In this document: positions 45,835 through 64,000 of the stretch, in pieces | How positions within the stretch are numbered: the first letter of the stretch is position 1 | Layout: each line of letters opens with the position of its first letter | Assembly: GCF_021018805.1 (NCBI RefSeq) | Contig: NC_086259.1 | Span: 7,642,501-7,706,500 of the forward strand | Reading direction: 5' to 3' | Length of the DNA: 64,000 nt | Origin: Prinia subflava | Lineage: Eukaryota; Chordata; Aves; Passeriformes; Cisticolidae | Notes under the pieces: model-generated | What the model saw: the letters and a program-made list of their open reading frames with translations, nothing else | What the model was told of the DNA's origin: nothing | Databases searched by the model: none | Made by a program: the position numbers and the translations under genes

Positions 45835-48590
45835 AATCAGTAGGCAAGCAAAACCCTGGCTGGCAATGGGTATAAGGCTGATAAGAAATGCTCATGGCAG
45901 AATTTAGTTTTCCCCATTCATTTAACCAGGATCAGCTCTAACAGCGTTGTTTGATTTCCCAGGTGATAAACCCTTATAGGCAATTTCTCAGAGAGTCTAA
46001 AAATCATTCCTCTTTTCCTGGCCAAAATACTGATCACTCATTGCAAGAGGATCATTGACAACAATATCTAAATATAAAATGGGGCTATTAACAAGTAAAT
46101 ATTTTGTCAAGATTTGCAAAACTACTAATGCATAGTTTCTTTTAAATAAGTGAAGGTTCCAGCTATGCCATCCCACTCCTGAAATGTAAAACAACTGCCC
46201 TTTAACTTCAGTAAAGCTTTGGTAACAGAGAGCTTGTGGCACTCTGAGAAAACTGCCCTGCGTGTGAAATCTTAGGACTAAAAGTATCTCTGTAAAGAAC
46301 AATAAGAAGAACATTATGTACGCTGTGCTATTTGGAAAAGCCACAATGATTCAGCTTTAGAATCAGGCTCAGGCAAAGACCCAATATAAATATATTTATT
46401 ACCTTACTTAACTCTAAGGAGATACCAGCAGGGGTCTTCAGCACCCTACAGGCTCTGCAGGCAGCTGGAGTGTACCCCCTCTCCCTGTGGTTTCCCAAGT
46501 GTTTTTAGAAGCTGATTTTGGCCTGTTCTGGGAAAAGTGTTATCTCTCTGCAGTGGGGGAAAATTGTTTTTCTGTCATTGCTCTGGATATACTCACCCAC
46601 ATATGCTCGAGTCATGGGAAATGGCATGATTCAGCCAGCTCTCAGAAATTACTGAAGGATGTCTCTCGAAGTGAAAATTATCAGGAAATCATAGGAAAAA
46701 AAGTTAAAATTTCAGAACACATCGGTATTGTTATGCCTTGGAAAACAACGCTCCATCTTTCATTTTCTTGGGTTATTGTCATTCCTCTTTACTAACTCTA
46801 ATAATTCCTGTTTCTTGCTCTGAGGATTAGAGAAAGATAAAGAACAAATTTTGTTTTCAGAAAAAGACAGTAACTCACAGGGCATGAAAAAAAAATCCCT
46901 TTTCAAGGTAAAATAAGGTCTGGAGGTCTGGATTTTACGACCTGCCATTCTGAGAGTGCTGCACACTTGTATCTGCTGTCTGCAAGGTCTCTGGACAGCA
47001 CTAGCAGTCTTCAGCAATAAGTCTCCAAAATGCAGAGTTATTAGAGTTATGGACTGATAGTTCATGTTTTTAGGAACAGAGTTTCATTGAGACATCATCC
47101 CTTGCCAAAGCAGAAATAACAAAGCAGCATTAAAAGGCAGTAAAGGTAATTATGGGACTTACTGAGAATCTCAAAATCTACCAGGAGGTAAAACGCTACA
47201 AAAGCTACTTCACATAAAGAAGACAAGTTTACATGCTGCAAACTCACTGAGCTGCTGTAAAATCACTTTACAGTAGAGAAGTTAAAGAATATAGCATATA
47301 TATATATATGCTATATAGAATATAATATAGAATATATTATATATAATTATATATAATTATTCATAAAATAATACATTCTCACATGTTTTCCTGGTGTTTG
47401 AGATATTTATTTTTTCTCTTTGGAGTCTCTTGGCTGACTCTCTATCTTTTAAATACCACAACACAATCAGAGAGCAGTAAATATCACAAGCTTGATCTTG
47501 TCCAAACTGAAGTGAATGGCAAATTGCCAATGGGGCTCAAAGGGTAGAGAAAATGAGTCCCCAAACGAGGGGCTAATAATAATCACTGTGGTAACAAGCT
47601 CCATCCTTCCTTTCACTTTTGTTTTGCATGGCTTTATTTATTTGCTTTGGGGAGATAATGACATGGGGACATGTAAAGAGTATTTTCCTCACACATATTA
47701 AATTGCAGATGCCGTTTCTGTCTCTGGACTGGCCGTACCATAAGCAGTTTAAATTGCAAACTATCCTCAGTGGAGCTCCTGATTTACAGGGATTAACTGG
47801 CCTGGAATTTGTACTTCCAGCATTGACAAAGGCTTGATCTTTCCCCCTGAGGAAACGGCTGGTCCACTTATCCTGAGAACACATGCTCCACCCCAGACAA
47901 ATAACAGAGAAGTTATTCAGCTGCTCTTTGTTGTCTTACCTGATGCCCACTGGAATACTTCCCTTTAGAAAGCTGCTGTGATTGCTTCTAAACTTATTTC
48001 AAACTGCTGATTTATGCATATCTTTTATAAAAGAGGAGTTTACCACATGTGACACATTGGCTGAATGAAGGGAAGATTATGCATTGGTTTTGAGCAAGTT
48101 CTGTTGTCTGTTAGCGATCAAGGGGCGCTACCGAAGGCAGCAGATCCCTAAGTGCTCTCAGCCTGCACAGAACTCCCGTGGAAAGGGAGCCAAAGCCCGT
48201 TCCTCAAAGGTCACGTATTTTAAGGCAGATGAAGATCCAGTGGGCAAAATCAGGAGGTAAAGCTGTATTTCCTCTTCTGAATTGCCCTTCAAAGTCAGCA
48301 AACCTCAGCAGGCTGAGCAGCTCGTTCAGGGGTCACTGTCCCCGTCCTGCTGCCCGGCCGCCTCAGCCACCGCGCCAGAGGCTGAGGGGGCCCAGGCCCT
48401 TTCCCGGCTGCTCCTGGGTTTGCTTTTCGGAACAGAGCTGCCTTCTGTGGTAAAACTGGCTCCCTGACATCACTGCTACCATGCACTTTAAACATTGTCC
48501 AAGGCCACTGCCAGTTTTGAAAAGAGACGTCTCAGAAATACCTCGTTCCTGCAAATTCCTGCAAAGTGGAAAGGAGTAGCCAGGGAGGGC
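45832..48590. other. Gene-free sequence upstream of the receptor
   Basis: AT-rich intergenic DNA with no recognised exon. A perfect 24-bp AT-rich palindrome at 47291-47314 lies in a TA-rich stretch to about 47370. GC content rises from about 48300 towards the receptor promoter. Confidence 0.5.
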
Positions 48591-48594
48591 AGTG

Positions 48595-49095
48595 AGCCCT
48601 TGTTGGCGCTGTCCCGGAGAGAACGCTGAGGCGGCCGCGGGCAGAGCTCGGCAGAGGCGGACGATGGATGCCCTGAGGGCGAGAGGGCACAGCCCGCCCG
48701 GAGCGGCGGAGAGCAGAGACCACCGGGGAGCCCCGAGGGCCACGGGGACGAGCTGAGGGACGGTGCGGGAACAGGGCAGGCACGGAGCCTGCCCCGGCAG
48801 CGGCGGCGAACGGACTGGGAGGGACTGGGAGTGTCCCTGCCGGGCTGGGGAGGGGCGGGCAGCGGGCACGGGGCGCTGCTGCCAGCCCCAGAGCCCCGGG
48901 CTTCAGCGGGGCTGGACCGCGGTGCCGCACTGCCCCCTCCCCAGCGCAGCCGCGGACTCCGGGAAGTTTTTGCCCAGCAGCGGGCGGGTTGGGCAGGGCA
49001 GGGCAGGGCTGCCCGCCGGCCCCTCGCTCCGCCCGGGGGCGGTGCCGCAGCCCGGCTCCGGGTCCGGGCAGAGCCGGGGGCTCTCCGCCGGCACC
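48595..49095 (+). promoter_or_regulatory. CpG-rich promoter and 5' UTR region of the H3-like receptor
   Basis: About 500 bp of GC-rich, CpG-dense sequence with several GGGCGGG-type Sp1-like motifs precedes the receptor start. No TATA box stands out. Upstream noncoding exons cannot be excluded. The open frames of over 100 codons on both strands are CpG-island artefacts. Confidence 0.6.
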
Positions 49096-52000
49096 ATGGG
49101 CCGGGACGGGCCGTGGCTCAACCTGTCCGGCAGCGCCTGTGCGGCGGGCGGGCCCTTCCCCGCCGGCACGGCCGCGCTGCTGGCCGCGCTCATGGGGCTG
49201 CTGGTGCTGGCCACGGTGCTGGGCAATGCCCTGGTCATCCTGGCGTTCGTGGTGGACCGGAGCCTCCGCACGCAGGGAAACTTCTTCTTCCTGAACCTGG
49301 CCGTCGCCGACCTGCTGGTGGGTGAGTACCGGGGCGCCGCGGGGCGGGAGCTGCCTTCGCCCGTGTCACCGCCGAGCTCTGTCCGCAGGCGGCTTCTGCA
49401 TCCCCCTCTACATCCCCTACGTGCTGACGGGCGAGTGGAGGCTCGGCAGGGGCTTGTGTAAGCTGTGGCTGGTGGTGGACTACCTGGTGTGCACCGCGTC
49501 GGTCTTCAACATCGTCCTGATCAGCTTCGACAGGTTCATCTGTGTCACCAGAGCGGTAAGGGCTGGGCACGGGGTGCCAGCGGGGGCGGCAGGGGCTCCG
49601 GGCCTGCCCTTCCAGGCAGGGGGTACTTAGGGCACCCGGCTTTCAAAGCCCTTGAGCCTCTCTCGAACAGCCCAGGAGACAGGGGGGATCGAGGCAGCTC
49701 CTCTCAGTCCTGGAAATAGTTCTGGGAGTGATCGGCTTTGCCAGAAACTGCCTTTCCTTCTCACTTTTACAGTGAAAGAGGTACTTTAGAAACAGGCACA
49801 GGCTGTAGCTGCAGAGGGAACAAGCAGCTACACCCTGAATACCTTTAAAAGTATTACCCAGCTGAGCCAGAGCTGCTCCCTCAGGACACGGCCGTGCCCC
49901 CGGTGGCAGCTGACAGCCCAGGGCAGCGACCTCCCTGCAGTGGGTACCAGACTGTCGGGGGAATTTGATGTGTACCGCTGTGTATGGGCCAAAAGTGCAG
50001 GTTATAAATTAACATCTAGCACAGGATGCAAAGGCCATGTCCATGTAGTGGCCACAGAAGTAGCTCAAGTCTTGTCTGCGGCATACCACTTATGAAAAAA
50101 TGAAGATTAGACTTTGCACTTAATTTTCATGTAGACCATAATGCCTCAAAGTATTTTGAGGATGGTGTTAAAATAACACATTTTACTTGTTAATAGGTTT
50201 CACACCTCTACACACACTTCTTAGTTATGTCCCACTCACATTTTCTTCAAATGCTCATTTAGGTGTGTTTTCCATTTTAATCACAAACAGTACAAGGAGA
50301 GACTGTAGAATCAATTAAGCAGTTTTACCAACTTTTTTTTGAAGGAGGAGAAATGAACAGATTAATTCTTAAACAGTCAACACTCAGAGTTCCTTTATTT
50401 TCTAGATTCTGAATTAGCCATGAATTTTTCTTTCATCAACCAATCTCCCATGACTATGCACATAGTATAAATATATAAACTAGATGGTTTCAGAAACAGA
50501 AATGGAAACTGGTCATAATAAATGAAAAGAATCATTCACTTTAAAATACTTCAAATTAATCCCTCATATAAAAATCCCTCCCCAAGCAAGAGTACAGAAA
50601 ATGGCTGTTGGATTAGGGCAGTATGAGAACATATAAACAGGAATATCTGAAGTGCCACATTATACTCCATGTCAATGAAAACAGTAACTTCCTCCAGGAC
50701 TGCTCCTGAAATCATTCATAGCTTTGTCAAGGACTGCAAAATCAGACCCAATTCAGACACACTCAGGTTTCCTCAGCTCTGGCTCCTCTACCAGAATGGC
50801 ACTGGCTGTGGAGATCAAGGCCCACAGATGGGGGCAGTAAAAGTAAATTCTGTACAGAATTTAAGGCTGAGCACTTCATCTTCCAAACGCTGTGTGGCTG
50901 CACTGTGGGAGCTGAAGGGTGAATCTCAAGCCACTACTTGTCCAGTGCCTCAGGGAATAAACATCCCAGGGAATCAGAATATAGAAGATGATTTGACGGT
51001 AAGATTCTGATGAATTCCATTGCTGATATGGTTTACTGACTCAGCATTACTGACACACTTCTTATTTCTGCACCTTAGCTTCTCTATTTTCTAAGTGATA
51101 GAAATCAGTTAGTCTAGTGTAAAGCACTTTGCAGACCAGAACACTCCATCTATACACCTTAACTGCAAACAGGAATTCTGACAGTACTTCATGAAAGAAT
51201 GAAATTACATATATCAAACAAAAGATGATGTAAATTTTTTGTGTGATTTTCACATTAAGAAAGTCTCTCTACAACGTACAAAGAAAAGAACTTGCATGAT
51301 GTTCTGTGAATTCAAACCCTCTTATGTATTTCAAATTATTTAAAAATTCCAAATAAAGGGTCCAATAAATGTTTTTAACCCTTCTGTAAACAGGTATCAC
51401 AGCTAATGAAATTAAATATGAAGCAACTGGTGACAACCAATTCTAGGAAGAGCAGTTGTTACTTGCTTTGAAGGAGACTTGGTTTTCAAGCTTTTAAGAT
51501 CTGATGCACGTTCTCAGACCTTACCCAGTCACCTTGATAAGGTTTCTTGGAAGGCATAGTTCAGAAAGAACTCTTCTGTGATACCAGTGAGCTTGGTCTA
51601 ACCCTCATCCCAAAACCAGTCTCTCAGCAGCCCTCACAAGTGAGAGGGCCATGCTCCACAGCAGCCACGTAACTGTTTGGGATATGTGTAATGTGTGTGA
51701 CTTCTGTCCCTCAGGTCAGCTACAGGGCTCAGCAAGGGACCACCAGAAATGCAGTACTGAAGATGATGACTGTATGGATTGCTGCTTTTCTCCTCTATGG
51801 GCCAGCCATTCTCAGCTGGGAGCACATTGCCCAAAAGAGCATCGTCCCGGAAGGAGAATGTCATGCAGAGTTTTTCTACAACTGGTATTTCCTAATGATT
51901 GCCTCTACTGTTGAATTCTTTACACCCTTCATCACTGTTATGTACTTTAACTTAAGTATTTACCTTAACATCAGGAAACGCACATTGCTCCGAAATGAAA

Positions 52001-52602
52001 ACCTCTCACCTGGTCAAGAGGACTGTGAAATGAATTTCCAGGGGGAAAAAAGGGAACATGCTGTGTTTTTTGTAAAGCCAACTAACAGGGACAAACATGA
52101 GAAGAGAGCAAGCAGCCTTCTTTCCCCAGGGAAGGCTCCAAGGCTTCAGGCCTCGGCTGAGCTTGGCAATCAGCCATCAAATGCCAGTGTCAGTCGTGAC
52201 CTTCCACCCCTCCAGGGGGATGTAAAGACCAGGCCTCCCAGGAACAGCTTCTTCAAAGCAACAGAAAGCCTTTGCCACCCCAGCAGCCAAGTGGATGCTG
52301 CTAACATGATGGCAAACAGATTTAGACTTTCCCGGGATAAACGAGTAGCAAAGTCTTTAGCAGTTATTGTGTGTGTGTTTGGGCTGTGCTGGGCTCCGTA
52401 CACCCTCCTGATGATCATCAGGGCAGCCTGCCATGGGCACTGTGTGCCCTACTCCTTCTATGAGATCTCATTCTGGCTCCTGTGGCTGAACTCAGCCATT
52501 AACCCTGTTCTCTACCCACTGTGTCACATGAGCTTTAGGAAAGCCTTCATAAAACTCCTGTGTCCACAAAAGGCCAAAATTCATCCTGACATTTTGATGT
52601 GA
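49096..52602 (+). CDS. Histamine H3 receptor-like GPCR (3 coding exons)
   Basis: Exons 49096-49321, 49389-49555 and 51715-52602 join in frame into 426 residues (human HRH3 is 445). The ATG has a strong context, GCACCATGG. Seven membrane segments are visible. Residues include an N-glycosylation site at Asn9, the amine-binding Asp106 (3.32), Cys99 and Cys180 for the extracellular disulfide, and DRF at 123-125 where most amine receptors have DRY. Glu198 (5.46) is the histamine contact in H3/H4. Trp357 is in CWAP, and NPVLY is at 394-398. Stretches such as VSYRAQQG, LLYGPAILSWE and IIRAACHGHCVP are H3-type rather than H4-type. The long third loop (about 215-333) is poorly conserved. It should couple to Gi/o at the plasma membrane. 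I believe true HRH3 lies elsewhere (human 20q), so this is probably a paralogue. That point is inference. Confidence 0.93.
49322..49388 (+). other. 67-bp mini-intron of the receptor gene
   Basis: This intron begins GTGAGTACC and ends GTCCGCAG, and splits a glycine codon just after DLLVG in TM2. It is close to the lower size limit for vertebrate introns and is very GC-rich. Retaining it does not give a stop at once: the frame reads on and ends near 49461, so a retained-intron transcript would make a truncated product. Confidence 0.88.
49556..51714 (+). other. Receptor intron 2, no further gene seen
   Basis: This 2.16-kb intron runs from GTAAGGGC to CCCTCAG between codons, just after the second intracellular loop begins. 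It contains only short open frames, including 113 codons at 50669-51010 without a recognisable domain. Confidence 0.7.
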
Positions 52603-54960
52603 AAAGTAGGAAGGCTGAAAATTAGTACATCTTGTATTTGGTGAGAGTATCAAAAAGCAAGTACTGCAATACCTGCAGAGATTTATGGAATACTGGTAAG
52701 TAGGCACAAGTGTAGATATTTATGAATATGTAGAAATACAGTCATCCACCTAGCTGGGAAAACCACAGCAAAGAAAAGAAAGGTCATTTTTCAAAGCTCT
52801 TTGGGAATGACACCAACAGGATGTTTTCTAGTAATGGTGCACTAGTGTTGAAGCACTGAAAACAAAAAATAATTTTCACATAGTTAGAGTTCAGGTTCTG
52901 TAACTTTTAATAACTGTAAATACTGCTGGAATTTCATAAAGCATGATTCTTAGATCTGTTATATCTTACCCCAAACCCACTTCAAGACATCAAGGGTCTC
53001 ACTGGTTAAGCCTAGGATGCTTTTCCCCCTCCACTTAGTGGCAAGCCAGACAAGACCCAACCAACAATAAAAATACAGGAAAAGCACAGGAGGCAGCACA
53101 ACAGTGATACTACCAGAGAAGCTGAGCAACTATAGCAGGTAAGGGAGCACTGATTTGAGTGGAAAAGCTGATGGAAATAGAAGAGAGTGGAATATTTAGT
53201 AGCACAAAGTCCAGGAACAGAAGTATAAAAGGGTTCTAAGCTTTGTAATAGGAGATACAAGAATTGGTAACTTATGCACTGGAAGAGTTTCAGTAGGAGT
53301 TCCCTCCCTCAGCTGTGACTTCCTGCCCCCCACCAGGATCCTGCATGGGCAAAAAACTCTACTCCTTACAGGGCTGAGTTTACTCCTTACTCTATGCTTT
53401 GCTGTAAGGACTGAGTAAGCCTAAGTAGTTCTATGACAGATCCATGACAATTTTTAAAACATTTACAGTTGGACCTTTACTACTTCTGGCTAGATTAAAG
53501 TGTTGTTTTCCCCTACCCCACCCATTGAATCTTTCCATCCAGCAAGTCATTAGTGATCAAGAGCATCACTTGAAGTGTTGAGATACTTCCCAGGTTTTGC
53601 ATCATGCCTGGCATGACTCAAAGTCTGTTACAACTGACAGCCTTGCTACTGCCCAGGAGTGTCTCTGCCATTGTGCCTGTGCCACAGGAGCAGCTCCCAC
53701 AACTGATCCCGAGCTTGGTGCAGATTTGTCCCACGAGGTGTCACACTGAGCATCACTAATGATACACGTTTGTTCCACCATCACCAGCATTTACTACATA
53801 ACCTAACAGATGCTTTCCTTTGCTGACAAGTGTTACTGTGAGTTACTGAACAGCTCTAGTTGTCCATTGCCACAGTCACAATGCATGGTAATGCAATGGA
53901 GCTTAAAGTTTGCAGGCAGTAAAATGCTTTATTTTGTAAAATGTCAATAAAAGTTATTAAGAGCTGTGGAAGAGTCCTAACTGTGTAGCCCTAAGAAGTG
54001 GGAGAGGGTGAGAAAGCACCAGTCTACATTTGGGTGAGTGCAGTTGAAACTGCAAAACTGGTATTTCAAAGACACTTTCTAGGTTACAAGGACTGACACT
54101 GAACTAAACAAACATGGTTAGCAAATACTGTAAACTAGGAGAGCATATCCTTACACTATGAACATATCCACATGAACATCATCACCATATTCTGCTATGG
54201 ATGTGCTATAACAAAACAGCTTAACAGTTCTCCTATGAGGAACAGTTTCAACAGATACAAAGCAACATAAAGATTTTTGAATTAGCATAAATTATAAACC
54301 TGGGGAAGTAAAGCCTTTAAATTATCTCCCCATTCATTCCTCCTCCCTTCCAAGCCAGACATATTCATTAGTATATTAATGATCTAATTGTTGCCTACTC
54401 TGCAATTGTTTCCTAGGATTGTATTGCATTTTTCAGAAAACAGTAGCACTAAATTACTGAACAATCCCACCAAAGTCTCATTTACTATGCAATCAAGCCA
54501 GGACACATTTTCAGAAAAGAGTGGTCACTCAAGAAGTAACGCAATTCAATCAGTTATCTTTAGGACACCATATTCAGTAAAGGCAAACCAGACAGGTCCA
54601 AACTCTCAGCAACTGGCATTAACCCATGGACTGGAGCAGCTCTGCAGCAGCTGCCACTGGCTGTGCCCTGCTGCTCGATTTCCTACAGCACTGTCATTCA
54701 ATTGCCACTCAACTCTGGCACAGAATCCAGTAGGATTCTTCTCACTCCCAGTCTGTCATAAAAGCGTTGTCATCACCATGTGGAGAAACACAGGGTTTGT
54801 ATCACAAACGCCTACATTAGAAATGCCAGCAGCCACCCAGCTCAGCCAGGGTAACTATGCCTTGATTTTTCTGTCCCTACAAAACAAAAGTTCTTTCACT
54901 TTTTTCAGAAAGTTCAATATTACCTTTGGGTTCAACAGTGGGCTCTGAAGAGACATGAAA
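52603..54960 (+). other. Receptor 3' UTR and short intergenic region
   Basis: AATAAA at 53946-53951, followed by AGTTATTAAG, is a plausible receptor polyadenylation signal and would give a 3' UTR of about 1.35 kb. The receptor and VPS35 converge here. The 186-codon plus open frame at 54388-54948 has no recognisable domain. Confidence 0.4.
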
Positions 54961-54980
54961 CAACAGGTGTTAATAGCAAC

Positions 54981-54986
54981 TTTATT
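54981..54986 (-). terminator. VPS35: Putative VPS35 polyadenylation signal
   Basis: Plus TTTATT reads AATAAA on the VPS35 strand, about 685 nt beyond the stop codon (55669-55671). It is the first canonical signal I noted in a sensible place, and gives a plausible 3' UTR length. Confidence 0.5.
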
Positions 54987-55668
54987 GTTTCACTGGTGCA
55001 AAATCATGATACTGAATAAACTTGTGTAATGCTTTTTCCCCTAAATTTACAGTAATGAAGGTTATACATATCTATATAGATTGCAATTTCTCTATTTTTT
55101 ATACTATTTGGAACAAAATTATCTTGATAAATATGCCCTGTGCACAGTACTGGCCCTCACTGAATGTCACAGAGCCTTAATATGCAAAATATAACTTCTG
55201 TTTTTGAACATGGTACTTTAAAACTCTCCAAACATGCATTAATATATTCTAGTTTTAGGGAAAAATATTACACTTAGTCTTAACTCGCATTAAAAGAAAA
55301 GCACAAGCAGAATTTGACGTACAATAATCCCAAAAATCTGATGCTCTGTAAGGATCAGACACAGTTTCAGCTGACAGTCACTGCCAGTTTAGAGCTCTAG
55401 TGCTACAGAAGCAACAGTGAACAGACAGAAGAGAAATCAGAACTGAGGAGCCCTACCATGTCACATGGATTTCAAAGAAAGTTTCAGCCATGCTAACTGA
55501 TGAAACCTGGAGTTGCTGGTCCAACCTTCCAAATTTGTTAAACACAAGTGTTTGAAGTGCCAGACTGAACACATGAATGTTAATTTGACATTTCTGAAAG
55601 GCACAACCTAGGAACCTATCTTAAAAAAACACAGTATGAAAATGAAAACAGGTACAGTGAGTGTCTTT

Positions 55669-63988
<8,320 letters not shown>

Positions 63989-64000
63989 TCAGGATTGCTT

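Noticed and set aside
48363..49294. Overlapping GC-rich frames of 100-232 codons near the receptor start
   Set aside because: Only the frame from the ATG at 49096 continues into H3-type receptor sequence through the splice at 49321. The others are shadows of the CpG island.
49096..52602. Identification of the receptor as HRH4
   Set aside because: The second-loop and TM3-TM5 sequence, the TM6-TM7 stretch IIRAACHGHCVP and the tail KLLCPQK are H3-type. H4 is clearly different in these parts.

Overview
The window is vertebrate nuclear DNA, almost certainly from a bird and probably a songbird. The evidence is the split genes, several fragments that read like CR1 LINE 3' ends, and several solo retroviral LTRs. 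No bacterial or organellar features are visible. The species call is inference.

Three protein-coding genes can be rebuilt exon by exon. SHCBP1 is on the minus strand: 13 coding exons between 18208 and 30167 give an uninterrupted 674-residue protein. A histamine H3 receptor-like GPCR is on the plus strand: three coding exons between 49096 and 52602 give 426 residues. The 3' part of VPS35 is on the minus strand: nine coding exons between 55669 and 63959 give the C-terminal 491 residues, and the gene continues past the right edge. SHCBP1 and VPS35 are also neighbours on human chromosome 16, so this looks like the syntenic avian block (chromosome 11 in chicken-type numbering, from memory). I do not recall an H3-like receptor lying between them in mammals, which makes it the most interesting gene here.

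Layout. 1-18.2 kb is gene-free: two large minisatellites (1.9-3.3 kb and 5.7-6.4 kb), a solo LTR with an internal 23-bp expansion (8.4-9.3 kb), a second solo LTR (13.5-14.0 kb), and an LTR fragment beside a CR1 fragment (17.5-17.9 kb). 18.2-30.2 kb is SHCBP1. Its CpG-island promoter carries two CCAAT boxes 31 bp apart and a CHR-type TTTGAA just upstream of the ATG, the layout of a G2/M cell-cycle promoter. 30.4-30.5 kb holds a CCTAA/CCAAA pentamer tract. 31-48.5 kb is gene-free, with CR1 fragments, a second copy of the first LTR in opposite orientation, pentamer microsatellites and a 40-bp poly(A). 48.6-52.6 kb is the GPCR with its own GC-rich promoter. 54.98-64 kb is VPS35.

The genes do not form a pathway. 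SHCBP1 acts in cytokinesis and SHC signalling, VPS35 is the retromer scaffold, and the receptor would signal through Gi/o. Most long open frames outside these exons are accounted for by tandem repeats or CpG islands. All coordinates were read by eye. No alignment or database search was run.
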